Counted from the stretch's first letter, positions 47,360 to 55,889 are shown. The stretch: DNA of 64,000 bases from Lachnospiraceae bacterium XPB1003 (GCA_900102065.1 FMVK01000008.1:62001-126000), one strand, 5' to 3'. The notes: generated by a model from the letters alone, not told the origin. Numbers and translations are program-made.

Positions 47360-47391
47360 AAGAAAAAGGGAGAAACAAAACTGTTTCTCCC
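47360..47391 (-). terminator. Attenuator terminator before pyrB
   Basis: Perfect 9-bp stem GGGAGAAAC/GTTTCTCCC with a six-base loop followed by TTTTTCTT on the minus strand, 45 bases before pyrB and after its promoter. It must be bypassed for pyrBI expression. Confidence 0.85.
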
Positions 47392-47397
47392 TTGGTA

Positions 47398-47481
47398 TCA
47401 ACTGATAAAAAAGTATAAATGACACTGTGTATTTCGTGTTTTCATCATGCTGTTGTAATGCATATATCCGTGCATCATCAT
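47398..47481 (-). CDS. Putative pyrBI leader peptide
   Basis: 27-codon ORF between the pyrB promoter and the attenuator. It opens with three ATG codons behind AGGAG (the third has the best spacing) and ends HLYFFIS-stop. The last codons contain the U-rich tract TACTTTTTTATC, and the stop is only seven bases before the terminator stem. This copies the logic of the enterobacterial pyrBI leader: with low UTP, polymerase pauses in the U-tract, the ribosome catches up and prevents the hairpin. Seen: promoter, ORF, U-tract, terminator. The mechanism is inferred. Confidence 0.65.
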   Translation of the reverse strand: MMMHGYMHYNSMMKTRNTQCHLYFFIS

Positions 47482-47513
47482 CTCCTGTCAAAATACTCCT
47501 GTCACTTCAACCT

Positions 47514-47542
47514 ATATTATCATACGGTGCCCTGTCTTTCAA
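47514..47542 (-). promoter_or_regulatory. pyrBI promoter
   Basis: TTGAAA (47537-47542), 17-base spacer, TAATAT (47514-47519) on the minus strand. It begins just behind the stop of the CobW-YcgQ gene, and part of the spacer forms a GCCCTGT/ACAGGGC pair with upstream bases. Confidence 0.8.
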
Positions 47543-47573
47543 TAAAAAACAGGGCATTATGATCAAAATTTCC

Positions 47574-48506
47574 TCAACCGAAACCTATAACATCATTGAC
47601 AGGTTTTGTTGATTTCTCAACACTTATGGCATGCAGCACAGGGCCCACTCCCTTATAATCAGAGAAATACTCCTTAACAAGCTTCGCCTTAACTCTGACC
47701 CAGTCTCTTTCGTTTAACTTATCCACGCCATCATACTTGCATGCATATCCCAAAAACTGCATATCATCCGCGCAGCATGTCATGGCCATACGTCCCGGAA
47801 CAAAGTATCCCTTTTCGAACTTATCGGGCTTAAGAACGATCGCATCGAATTCAAGGATAGTATCCTTATATCTCTCCGCATGTTCCATTGTATCGATATA
47901 CCATATTCCGTATGTCTTTTCATCGAGAAAGATCTTATCCGCTTTCAGATCATAGGGAAGATCCTCTTCAAATATCTCATTTATCTCGCCCTTTGCATCT
48001 TCAAATATGACATCAGCCGAACCGTTCACCGCCTTAATATTGCGTCTGAATGACGCAAGGCTGTCCCTTACATTATCACATCTGTTGAATATGATGAGCT
48101 CGGACTTCTTTATCATCTCGGCGACTAAGGACTTCATATTTCCATAGTACGTAGAGAATGTTGAGGCATCGATACAGGTGATCTGCTGTTCCAGATTCCA
48201 GTGGAAAGGCATTGTGAAATTTTTCATATTCCACATGCCGTTATATTCAATGATGATACGCTCGGGATCCACTTCCTTCTCAAGCGCTATCAGTTTTTCA
48301 TTGGTAAAGTCCTCTTCATCCTCGATGGTCTTAACCACTGTATTAGAGGCCTTCAGGACTCTGCTGTCATATTCCTCTTCACCCTCTTCACAGAGTATGA
48401 GGAGAGTCTTTCCCTTTATCTGGAAATAAGGCTGTGCCAGCGTAAATTTAATAAACTGCGTCTTCCCGCTTTCAAGAAATCCGTTGATTACGTATACCGG
48501 TTTCAT
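47574..48506 (-). CDS. COG0523 (CobW-like) GTPase fused to a YcgQ-type C-terminal domain
   Basis: 310-residue protein, start taken at ATG 48506 (AAAGGG nine bases upstream). The N-terminal half is a CobW-type G3E GTPase with Walker A NGFLESGKTQF, IIEYNGMW in place of the common IEPSG, and FNRCDN as base-binding motif; the CxCC metal motif of its neighbour is missing. The C-terminal 95 residues (GRMAMTCCADDMQFLGYAC, RDWVRVKAKL, GVGPVL) resemble the end of YcgQ/DUF1980 proteins, which in Bacillus pair with the YcgR permease in zinc-regulated loci. The gene follows the His-rich GTPase with 23 bases between. Likely role in metal allocation; inferred. Confidence 0.75.
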   Translation of the reverse strand: MKPVYVINGFLESGKTQFIKFTLAQPYFQIKGKTLLILCEEGEEEYDSRVLKASNTVVKTIEDEEDFTNEKLIALEKEVDPERIIIEYNGMWNMKNFTMPFHWNLEQQITCIDASTFSTYYGNMKSLVAEMIKKSELIIFNRCDNVRDSLASFRRNIKAVNGSADVIFEDAKGEINEIFEEDLPYDLKADKIFLDEKTYGIWYIDTMEHAERYKDTILEFDAIVLKPDKFEKGYFVPGRMAMTCCADDMQFLGYACKYDGVDKLNERDWVRVKAKLVKEYFSDYKGVGPVLHAISVEKSTKPVNDVIGFG

Positions 48507-48529
48507 ATTCCTGATCCCTTTCCGATCTG

Positions 48530-49675
48530 TCATTTACCAAAAAGCTCTGCGAGCTCATCTTCATTGAGCTTTGATCCGATCACGCAAAACTTGCCTGTAG
48601 GCTGGGGTATACCTTCGCGCACACTGCTCTCTCCGGGAACATAATCAAAATATATCCATGTTCCGTCCTGGGAAGGAACCATGCCCTTGGCACGAAGAAC
48701 CGTTCCGTATGTAACCGCATCCACAAGCTTCGCAAGAGCGGCTTCTATCTCTTCCTTTGTATACTTGGAAGCAGTCTCCATTCCCCAGCTTCCGAAGACT
48801 TCATCGGCATGATGGTGGTGATGATGATGCTCATGATCGTGATCATGATGACATTCACACTCCTCATCGTCATCATGGTGGTGATGGTGACAGCATTCAT
48901 GATCATCATCGTCATGGTGGTGATGGTGATGACACTCATGATCATCGTCATCGTCGTCATGGTGATGGTGACAGCATTCATGATCATCATCGTCATGGTG
49001 GTGATGATGGCAGCACTCATGATCTTCCTCATCATGTCCGTACTTCTCTATAACTTCTCCGAGAAGGGTATCCATGAGATCAACACCCTCCATGGTATCC
49101 TTTATGTCGCTTCCCTTGAGCTGATCCCAGGGAGTAGTGATGATGGTTGCCTTGGAATTATGCTCTTTTAAGATCTCAAGAGTCTTCTGAAGTTTCTCAT
49201 CAGAGATATCTCCCGTACGGCTTAAGATGATGGTTCCCGCATTTTCAACCTGATTGGAGAAGAATTCTCCGAAGTTCTTTACGTAAAGCTTAGCCTTGTT
49301 GGCATCAACAACCGTTATGGCAGAATTAAGCTTTGCATCTTCTCCGAGATCCGCAAGCTCTACCGCACGTACAACATCCGAAAGCTTACCTACGCCTGAA
49401 GGCTCGATAACAATACGCTCCGGATGAAATTTTTCCATTACTTCCTTCAGCGCCGTTCCGAAGTCTCCCACAAGAGAGCAGCAGATACAGCCTGAATTCA
49501 TCTCGGTTATCTGTACCCCGGAATCCTGAAGAAATCCGCCGTCTATACCGATCTCACCGAATTCATTCTCGATAAGAACAACCTGTTCTCCGTTCCATGC
49601 TTCCTTTAACAGCTTTTTGATCAGAGTAGTCTTGCCTGCTCCCAAAAATCCTGAGATTACATCGATCTTTGTCAT
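48530..49675 (-). CDS. COG0523 GTPase with His/Cys-rich metal-binding region (ZagA-like)
   Basis: Probable zinc metallochaperone GTPase, 381 residues from ATG 49675; the longer frame adds 14 residues without a ribosome site. Walker A is SGFLGAGKTTL, the metal motif is GCICCS, and VIEPSGVG and ILSRTGD follow. Between the GTPase and the CobW C-terminal domain (about residues 229-300) lies a run of repeats of the type HECCHHHHHDDDD, encoded at about 48800-49030 by near-perfect CAT/GAT-type triplets. Family members such as ZagA deliver Zn under limitation. It heads a two-gene unit with the YcgQ-fused GTPase. Zur control is likely but I see no operator. Confidence 0.88.
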   Translation of the reverse strand: MTKIDVISGFLGAGKTTLIKKLLKEAWNGEQVVLIENEFGEIGIDGGFLQDSGVQITEMNSGCICCSLVGDFGTALKEVMEKFHPERIVIEPSGVGKLSDVVRAVELADLGEDAKLNSAITVVDANKAKLYVKNFGEFFSNQVENAGTIILSRTGDISDEKLQKTLEILKEHNSKATIITTPWDQLKGSDIKDTMEGVDLMDTLLGEVIEKYGHDEEDHECCHHHHHDDDDHECCHHHHDDDDDDHECHHHHHHDDDDHECCHHHHHDDDEECECHHDHDHEHHHHHHHADEVFGSWGMETASKYTKEEIEAALAKLVDAVTYGTVLRAKGMVPSQDGTWIYFDYVPGESSVREGIPQPTGKFCVIGSKLNEDELAELFGK

Positions 49676-49762
49676 TATCCTATACTTCCTTTCCATAATA
49701 TCTACAGAAATCATCAATAACTCTTTACGTTCAATTGTATTTTACTCTTGCTGTCAAGCACA

Positions 49763-49803
49763 GTGAAAAAAGAAGGCATCTCACATTTTCCATGTGTGAC
49801 GCC
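49763..49803 (-). terminator. Terminator of the SEC-C gene
   Basis: On the minus strand a 12-position stem GGCGTCACACAT/ATGTGAGATGCC with one mismatch and one G-U, then TTCTTTTTT. It ends the YqeY/SEC-C transcript. Confidence 0.75.
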
Positions 49804-49822
49804 CCCTCTTATCATTTTATCC

Positions 49823-50332
49823 TTAAACTGCCTTACCGCAGCACTTCTTGTATTTCTTTCCGCTTCCGCAGGGACAAGGGTCGTTGGGATATATCTTCTT
49901 GGGCTTCTTAACGGTTCCCATCTCACGTGCCTCACGGATAAGGGATGCCTGTCTGTCAGCATCGAAGATAGCATTCCACTGAGGAAGCTTGTAAAGCCAA
50001 TCAGCTCTTGCATCAACCATGTTCTTAAAAAGCATCTCCTTATCGAAAGCAAGAGATACTTCTGTATCTTCTTCCATGGTCTCGATAGGGTTGGGTGCCT
50101 TTAAGCTTTCCTGGATACCATCAAGAAATGCTGTCATATACATTACTGTAAGGTTGTATTTCTCAGCGAGTTCCTTAACGGTTCCCTTTACTTCTTCGTC
50201 AGGGTTCTCAAGAAGCTCTGCATAAACACGCTTCTCTTCCTTGAAATAATCATCCCACATACGCTTTAAAGAATCTTTGCTGTAGTTCTGTGTGTCGTAT
50301 GCTTTTTTGCGCCATTCATCAAGAAGTGCCAT
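49823..50332 (-). CDS. SEC-C motif protein
   Basis: 169-residue cytoplasmic protein. The C-terminal 25 residues are a SEC-C zinc motif ([18 protein letters not shown]), the same as the tail of SecA and many small proteins; it binds Zn and often contacts the ribosome or partner proteins. The first 140 residues are helical and I recognise no domain. AAGGAG precedes the ATG. It follows the YqeY gene on the same strand with a 27-base gap. Confidence 0.85.
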   Translation of the reverse strand: MALLDEWRKKAYDTQNYSKDSLKRMWDDYFKEEKRVYAELLENPDEEVKGTVKELAEKYNLTVMYMTAFLDGIQESLKAPNPIETMEEDTEVSLAFDKEMLFKNMVDARADWLYKLPQWNAIFDADRQASLIREAREMGTVKKPKKIYPNDPCPCGSGKKYKKCCGKAV

Positions 50333-50359
50333 TTGTTAAGTCTCCTTTTCTTTAATACA

Positions 50360-50797
50360 TCACAGACAGAGCTTTGCAACTGTCTGATTGATAACTTTGC
50401 CGTCAGCTTTGCCCTTAAGCTCAGCCATTACCGTCTTCATGATCATTCCCTTATTCTTAGTGGCGATCAGGTCCGCATATTTTTCCTTAAGGATAGCTTC
50501 AACCTCTTCCGCACTCATAAGCTTCGGTGCATAAGCACTTATCACATCATAACGGAATTTATACTCTGCCATCAACTCCATGCGCTCTGCGGGGCATCCA
50601 TCGATCTGTTCCTGAACGGTCTTGAGCTCCTTGAGTATCACGCGATCCACAAGATCCTCAGCTATGTCTTCTCTGTGTCCCTCGTCGATGGCCGTTTTCT
50701 TAACTGCGGATATAACCGATGAGATTGCATCCTTTCTGGGCTTATCATGGTCCTTCATTGCCGCTATCATATCTTTCTGCAACTGTTCTAATTGCAT
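50360..50797 (-). CDS. yqeY: GatB/YqeY domain protein
   Basis: 145-residue helical protein of the YqeY family, related to the tail domain of the GatB amidotransferase subunit that contacts tRNA. MKDHDKPRKDAISSVISAVK and the end KADGKVINQTVAKLCL are family-typical. It is thought to interact with tRNA or the aminoacylation machinery; the role is not settled. GGAGGAAG precedes the ATG; it starts ten bases after the nucleoid-protein gene. Confidence 0.9.
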   Translation of the reverse strand: MQLEQLQKDMIAAMKDHDKPRKDAISSVISAVKKTAIDEGHREDIAEDLVDRVILKELKTVQEQIDGCPAERMELMAEYKFRYDVISAYAPKLMSAEEVEAILKEKYADLIATKNKGMIMKTVMAELKGKADGKVINQTVAKLCL

Positions 50798-50807
50798 TTC
50801 TTCCTCC

Positions 50808-51800
50808 TTACTTCACCTCACCGCTCACGTCGCTGATGGTTATGGTGATCATTCCGTTTTCCTGACGGAAATCAAATGTATTCTTATCTTCCAGCAGTTC
50901 CACCGGAACAAGCAGCTCTATGCCGCTTCCTGTGGTTATCTTCTGCTTTTTTGCCAAAGATCTGCGGGTTTTGGGGCTCACATATACCGGTGTGTCCTTT
51001 ACTTCCATCTCTTCGGATTTCTGTTCACAGATTTCCAGAGCTTTCCTGTTATCGGAAAAAACCTGCTCCCTTATACGCTTCGGATTGATCTCTCCCTCTT
51101 CCTTGGCAGTATCCGCAACAGCTTTACGGTATTCAAATATCTTCTTGGGAGCATCGTCTTCGTAGCACTCCCTGATGGTGTCGGTAACCACATCCTGGAT
51201 TATCTTGACCGCTTCCTTCTCGGATTTTTTCAGATCCAGATGAAGTATACGGCTCGCCATGTAATTGACATTCTCATCGCCTATCAGGCATTTCGAATCC
51301 GACATCCATACACGCTGTTCCAATATATTAATAAAGAAATAATCATATTCCTTCTGAGTATGTGAAGGGAGGAGCCTTGCATCCTTCTTAAGCACCAGCT
51401 CACCCGCATCGTCCTTTCCGCAGGCAAGGCGTGTCTGGTAATTGAGTTTGAAAAATGCTATTACCGGTTGCTCGTCCACAGTAGCATATACGAACAGTCC
51501 GCTTCCCGCGCTCAGTCCGTAAGCCTCTTTTAACAGATCGTGCATCTCATCCGTTACCACATCCACGAACGCATCAAAAGATTCCGGCGAATCGGGAACA
51601 ATAGTGGCAAGAAAGGAATCATCCTTAAAACGAGCCTTTTTAGCTGATATATTATCGTAGTTATAAGCTATCAGCTGCATTATGTATTCATAAATCTCGC
51701 CATCCGGATCGAGCTTGTATTCATTATAGTCGACATACTGCGCAGCAGCATCTATCGAGCTTATAAAGCACCTTTCCGGTTGGATCTTTGACCTGTTCAT
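50808..51800 (-). CDS. Nucleoid-associated protein (NdpA/37-kDa family)
   Basis: 330-residue member of the PF04245 nucleoid-associated family (E. coli YejK/NdpA). The family signature is seen in FFKLNYQTRL, YFFINILEQRVWMSDSKC and YMASRILHLDLKKSEKEA. These proteins bind DNA or associate with the nucleoid; their exact function is not well defined. GGGAG precedes the ATG. It heads a three-gene unit with yqeY and the SEC-C gene, divergent from tRNA-Arg. Confidence 0.85.
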   Translation of the reverse strand: MNRSKIQPERCFISSIDAAAQYVDYNEYKLDPDGEIYEYIMQLIAYNYDNISAKKARFKDDSFLATIVPDSPESFDAFVDVVTDEMHDLLKEAYGLSAGSGLFVYATVDEQPVIAFFKLNYQTRLACGKDDAGELVLKKDARLLPSHTQKEYDYFFINILEQRVWMSDSKCLIGDENVNYMASRILHLDLKKSEKEAVKIIQDVVTDTIRECYEDDAPKKIFEYRKAVADTAKEEGEINPKRIREQVFSDNRKALEICEQKSEEMEVKDTPVYVSPKTRRSLAKKQKITTGSGIELLVPVELLEDKNTFDFRQENGMITITISDVSGEVK

Positions 51801-51891
51801 AACACCACTCCCGTGAATTTCTGTCCGGATTATTATAATTAGTTCCCTTTCGGCATGTCAAGCACGCCAAAATGTCCTACGCAAAAACTCG

Positions 51892-51920
51892 TTGACTTTT
51901 AAATCTTCTTATGCTATTGT
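51892..51920 (+). promoter_or_regulatory. Promoter of tRNA-Arg
   Basis: TTGACT (51892-51897), 17-base spacer, TATTGT (51915-51920), 25 bases before the tRNA. Confidence 0.8.
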
Positions 51921-51945
51921 AGTCAACGTACGCTTAATGCGTGAT

Positions 51946-52019
51946 GTGCGTGTAGCTCAGCTGGATAGAGCGTCTGGCTACGGACCAGAAGGTCGTGGGT
52001 TCGAATCCTGTCACGCACA
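51946..52019 (+). tRNA. tRNA-Arg (anticodon ACG)
   Basis: Complete cloverleaf: acceptor GTGCGTG/CACGCAC, D arm GCTC/GAGC, anticodon stem TCTGG/CCAGA with loop CTACGGA (anticodon ACG, normally edited to ICG), T arm with GGTTCGAATC, discriminator A. CCA is not encoded. It has its own promoter and terminator. Confidence 0.96.
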
Positions 52020-52027
52020 TATATATG

Positions 52028-52056
52028 CCGGTCTCATTCGAGGCCGGTTTTTTATT
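52028..52056 (+). terminator. Terminator of tRNA-Arg
   Basis: 8-bp stem CCGGTCTC/GAGGCCGG (one G-U) with an ATTC loop followed by six T. Confidence 0.88.
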
Positions 52057-52275
52057 TCAAAAATCTTACGGAGCAGCATGGTGCTCTCCTGCTTTCGATA
52101 CATTCCGCAGGATTCCTTAGCTTTTTCAGACTCCCGATGCATCCTGCAGTAAGCTGCGACTTTCTCCGACTTTCAATTCCTCCCACAGGAATGCCTGCCC
52201 TTTTTTATGAGCTGTCAAAAAAGTGATATAATCATAATATCCGTTGTCAGGATTTATTACATTTATGATTTTAAA

Positions 52276-53316
52276 ATGAAGACAACACTCAGCCTTAAAA
52301 AGATCAAACTTATTCTGTTCATCATGGTCCTTACCCTGTGCTTATGTGCTTGCGGTGAAAAGACCTGTGATTTTTGCGGCGAGAAAAAGATCTGCCGTGA
52401 ATTCGATATAGCAGGCGTCAAGAGAAATATCTGCTCAGACTGCTTAAATAATACCGCAAGTGCGGTTTCAAGCAATGTTGCCAGAAAGTATGCGGAACTT
52501 TATGAGAAGGGTGAACTTGAATATCCCGAAGGTTCCCCTCTCCGTCCCGTAGATAAAAACAGTACAGCTCAGGCAGCAACACCTTCGGTGGGATCATCCG
52601 ATACTACAGGCCTTACGTCCTTTGATATCGACACATCTCTCGGTCAGATCGATGTAACCGATGATCACGATACTCATGAGTCAGGAGCTGATACATCTTC
52701 TTACGGCCTCTCGTCGGAGTCTGATCCCTCCGATTCCGATACCGGATCTTCAAGCGCTTCTTCCGGCTCATCTTCCTCCGGATCTTCCGGAGCCGCCTCA
52801 GGTTCCGGTGCTTCATCCGACTCGGGTTCGGGATCATCTTCATCAGCTTCCGGCTCGGGATCCGACTCTTCCTCAGACTCAGGATCATCTGGATCCGATC
52901 CCGGTTCATCATCCTCATCAGATGACAGCCTCGTGGCCTCCCTGAACAGGACCCTCCAGGCTGACTCCCTGGTACTTAAGGAAGATAAGGGCAAATCGCG
53001 TACATATAAGCTTTATTCCGGAGACAAAGATACGGGAGTGGTCTTTACCACCGCCTCAAATAACGGCAAAAAGGATAAACTTACCATCGACACCTACTCT
53101 GCCGACAATTCCCAGGAATTCGTAAAAAGCGTGATCCGTTCCATACTCGCCTATGTCGACAGCTCGGATTACGACGGCCTCGGCCACGATATCTACAACA
53201 ATGCGGTCCAGTACGGCAATTATTCTTCCAACGGGATCAAATTCTACTACTCCGAAGGATCCTCTGACGACATAGAAAAAGGATATCCCCGCCAGACCTT
53301 CGAAATAATTCCTTAA
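52276..53316 (+). CDS. Lipoprotein with zinc-finger-like head and long Ser/Gly/Asp-rich linker
   Basis: 346-residue lipoprotein from ATG 52276 (weak ribosome site). Signal IKLILFIMVLTLCLCAC ends in the lipobox LCAC. Directly behind it are four Cys as CDFC and CSDC, 27 residues apart, a small zinc-ribbon-like head that would sit outside the membrane. A low-complexity stretch of Ser, Gly, Asp and Ala of about 110 residues (roughly 130-235) follows, then a globular C-terminal domain of 120 residues (KLYSGDKDTGVVF, GKKDKLTIDTYS). Exported Cys pairs in an anaerobe may bind metal. Function unknown. Alone on its strand between tRNA-Arg and the next pair. Confidence 0.75.
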   Translation: MKTTLSLKKIKLILFIMVLTLCLCACGEKTCDFCGEKKICREFDIAGVKRNICSDCLNNTASAVSSNVARKYAELYEKGELEYPEGSPLRPVDKNSTAQAATPSVGSSDTTGLTSFDIDTSLGQIDVTDDHDTHESGADTSSYGLSSESDPSDSDTGSSSASSGSSSSGSSGAASGSGASSDSGSGSSSSASGSGSDSSSDSGSSGSDPGSSSSSDDSLVASLNRTLQADSLVLKEDKGKSRTYKLYSGDKDTGVVFTTASNNGKKDKLTIDTYSADNSQEFVKSVIRSILAYVDSSDYDGLGHDIYNNAVQYGNYSSNGIKFYYSEGSSDDIEKGYPRQTFEIIP

Positions 53317-53510
53317 AACGCTTTTTGACTTTGTGTGATTTTTACCAATTCCATTTCCTCGAAACCACTTTCCTATAGTCAAAATTAAGGGATTCTGATA
53401 TAATCTCTTTTATGATTGAGGGGAAACTGTCTCTAATTTCCAACAAAAATTTATTCCGCACTCATTCATAAATTTTTAAAAAGTGTAATTTAAGAAAGGC
53501 GGGCAACAAA

Positions 53511-54374
53511 ATGGCAGAAAACCGTTACTACAAGGAGATCATGGCCCTCGAAGGGCTCAATGATTTCAAAGACGTTGTTGAACAGTGGCATCGTCTCAGC
53601 GAGAACATGAAGAAGCTTAAAGTCAGAAAAGCACCTGTGGTTCCCAACCTCCTTTGGGCCACCGATTCGGGTATCGACACAGATTACCTCATGGATCTGC
53701 TGACCGGGTTTGTCTATGATGAGGAAAATCTGCTCACTTTCTACGGCCAGCATACAAGAGCTGACTATTATATGGAATATGCACCTGATAAGAATTCCTT
53801 CCAGGAAATCTCCAAGATCGAAGAAAAGATCCGTATCGGCGCAGGTTTCCGTTCAGAATTCCACGGCCTTTTATTCATCGATGTTAATGAGTGGATCGGA
53901 CATTTTAACGAAGAGAACTTCATCAATATGATGAAATACCTTCAGAGTCTTGATTCTGATATCATTTACGTATTCAATATCCCTTCATACAATCCGCAGG
54001 CTGTTGAGCAGCTTACTCACATCCTTGCACTTTTCTTCCATATCCAGCCTCTCGAGATGAAGCTTCCCGATATCAATGCTCTCAGCGAGTATGTTAAGAA
54101 AGCTATCGGAGAGTACGGTCTTACACTTGATGAAGAAGCCGAGAAGATGATCAATGCATCCGTAGCCCGTCTTAAGGAAGACCAGTACTTCGCCGGATAT
54201 ACTCTTCTTGATAAGCTGGCAAGCGACATAGCTTATTCTATCTACACCTCCACACCGCCCTTTGACGGAGTGATCAGCAAAGGTATGATCAATGCTTTTG
54301 CACCGGACGGAATATATGTCAGTGAGATGATCCAGAACAACGCGCGTATATTTACGTCGCAGTTCAATTACTAA
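53511..54374 (+). CDS. AAA+-like protein without a canonical Walker A
   Basis: 287-residue cytoplasmic protein. The middle reads like an AAA+ domain: PNLLWATDSGIDTDYLMDLL (43-62) stands where a P-loop strand-loop-helix would be but lacks GxxxxGK[ST]; GLLFIDVNEW (119-128) matches a Walker B with a single acidic Asp; residues 186-245 (INALSEYVKKAIGEYGLTLD ... FAGYTLLDKLASDIA) resemble the helical lid. It is therefore probably an ATPase-dead AAA+ relative. An extended -10 (TGATATAAT, ending 53404) lies upstream and AAGGCGGG before the ATG. It ends 18 bases before the VirD4-like gene; the two form one operon. Confidence 0.6.
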   Translation: MAENRYYKEIMALEGLNDFKDVVEQWHRLSENMKKLKVRKAPVVPNLLWATDSGIDTDYLMDLLTGFVYDEENLLTFYGQHTRADYYMEYAPDKNSFQEISKIEEKIRIGAGFRSEFHGLLFIDVNEWIGHFNEENFINMMKYLQSLDSDIIYVFNIPSYNPQAVEQLTHILALFFHIQPLEMKLPDINALSEYVKKAIGEYGLTLDEEAEKMINASVARLKEDQYFAGYTLLDKLASDIAYSIYTSTPPFDGVISKGMINAFAPDGIYVSEMIQNNARIFTSQFNY

Positions 54375-54392
54375 AAGGAGGCTGTAAACCAA

Positions 54393-55889
54393 ATGGCTAG
54401 TAATCAGATAAAAAATACAAGATATAAAGCAACCACCGGTCAGACCCGTTGGGCTACCGAGGAAGAGATCAAGCGCTCGGCTACAAAAGTAGACCTTCAT
54501 GCTGCATCTTATCCCACAGCAGGTATCCCCGTAATGTCAGACGGTAATACCGCTTACCTTGACGGTACAGATACACATACACTTATCTTCGGTGCTACAG
54601 GTTCCAAGAAGACCCGTACATTCTGTATGCCTACCATCAACATGATGATCCGTGCAGGCGAGTCCTTCATCGTTACCGACCCCAAGGCCGAGCTCTACGT
54701 TCGTACGGCAGGCTTTGCAAAAGAGCGCGGATACAAGCTTGTCGTTCTTAACTTCCGTGATATCGGATACGGCGACATGTGGGATCCTCTTGCTCTTCCT
54801 TTCGAGTACTACACCACCGGCAGAAAGGACGAGGCTAACAACCTCATCAACGACCTTGCTGCTACACTTGCTGCAAGACAGAAGGAAAACTCAACCGATC
54901 TGCTCTATCCTCTGATGGCTGAGACACTTCTTACCGCTAATATGTACCTGCTCTTCGAGGCAGCTGCACAGGAAGGCGCGGTTAATATGCGAAGCCTTAC
55001 GGCTCTCTGCTCACAGTCTGCTCTCGAGTCATTAAAGACCCTGGCCGGTAAGATGAGCTCACAGAACACCATCGGTATGCTCTTCAAGGGTACTCTCCTT
55101 GGTGAAAACGAGAAGACAGTCGGCTCCATCATGTCGGTTCTCTACGGAATGGTTTCAATCTTCAACCTGAACAAGAGACTTACCGATATGCTCTGCCACA
55201 ACACATTTGATATGAGAATGTTCGGTCACGAGAAGACCGCTGTTTACATCATCGTTCCCGATGAAAAAACAACATGTCACTTCCTCGTAACCATGTTCAT
55301 AAAGCAGGTATACGAAATCCTCATCGGTGAAGCTCAGAGACAGCCGACACTTTCACTTCCTATCCGTGTTAACTTCGTGCTTGATGAGTTCTGTAACATC
55401 CCGAAGGTTCCGGATATGCCGTCCATGATCTCCGCCGGTCGAAGCCGTAACATGAGATTCTATCTCATCGTTCAGTCTATCCACCAGTTGAAGGGTCGTT
55501 ACGGTGAAGATGCCGATACTATCAAGGGTAACTGTGATAACTGGATCTTCCTTACATCCCGTGAGCGCGACCTTCTCTCTGAGATGAGCTTCCTGTGCGG
55601 TGAGATCCATGCATGGGGACCTGCAGGACCTGAAAAACGTCCTCTCATCTCCATCTCCGAATTACAGAGATTCAATAAGCAGAAGGGCGAGGTTCTCATC
55701 CTCCACGGACGTGAATATCCTTTCATCACATATATGGCGGATATCGATTCTTATCCTGACTTCGCTAACTACAAGGTTGTACCTATCCCGCCTATCGAGA
55801 TACCTCACGTACCTACCTTCGACGTTATCAAGTTCACAACAAAGAACGCATTCCTTCCGGACGGTGTTCCTTTCAACGAGCCCGACTAA
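54393..55889 (+). CDS. Soluble VirD4/TraG-like ATPase
   Basis: 498-residue homologue of type IV coupling proteins (CD1115-type TraG/VirD4), which are hexameric pumps that feed DNA or protein into conjugation channels. It has the family start GQTRWATEEEIKRS, P-loop GATGSKKT (67-74, Lys in place of the usual Gly), TDPKAELY, the Walker B VNFVLDEFCNIPKVPDMPS and the TraM-recognition-like end. The two N-terminal membrane helices that anchor normal family members are missing; the protein begins where the soluble domain begins. AAAGGAGG precedes the ATG. No relaxase, VirB4 or pilus gene is in the window. Its partner is the AAA-like gene upstream. Role unknown. Confidence 0.8.
   Translation: MASNQIKNTRYKATTGQTRWATEEEIKRSATKVDLHAASYPTAGIPVMSDGNTAYLDGTDTHTLIFGATGSKKTRTFCMPTINMMIRAGESFIVTDPKAELYVRTAGFAKERGYKLVVLNFRDIGYGDMWDPLALPFEYYTTGRKDEANNLINDLAATLAARQKENSTDLLYPLMAETLLTANMYLLFEAAAQEGAVNMRSLTALCSQSALESLKTLAGKMSSQNTIGMLFKGTLLGENEKTVGSIMSVLYGMVSIFNLNKRLTDMLCHNTFDMRMFGHEKTAVYIIVPDEKTTCHFLVTMFIKQVYEILIGEAQRQPTLSLPIRVNFVLDEFCNIPKVPDMPSMISAGRSRNMRFYLIVQSIHQLKGRYGEDADTIKGNCDNWIFLTSRERDLLSEMSFLCGEIHAWGPAGPEKRPLISISELQRFNKQKGEVLILHGREYPFITYMADIDSYPDFANYKVVPIPPIEIPHVPTFDVIKFTTKNAFLPDGVPFNEPD

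Noticed and set aside
48757-49171. Plus-strand ORFs opposite the His-rich GTPase region
   Set aside because: Their composition is the mirror of the CAT/GAT triplet repeat; no ribosome site or family.
52613-52994. Long opposite-strand and shifted ORFs over the Ser-rich linker
   Set aside because: By-products of low-complexity TCN codons; the lipoprotein frame has signal peptide and folded ends.
53511-55889. Conjugative element around the VirD4-like gene
   Set aside because: No relaxase, VirB4, integrase or direct repeats; codon use and neighbours look like core chromosome.
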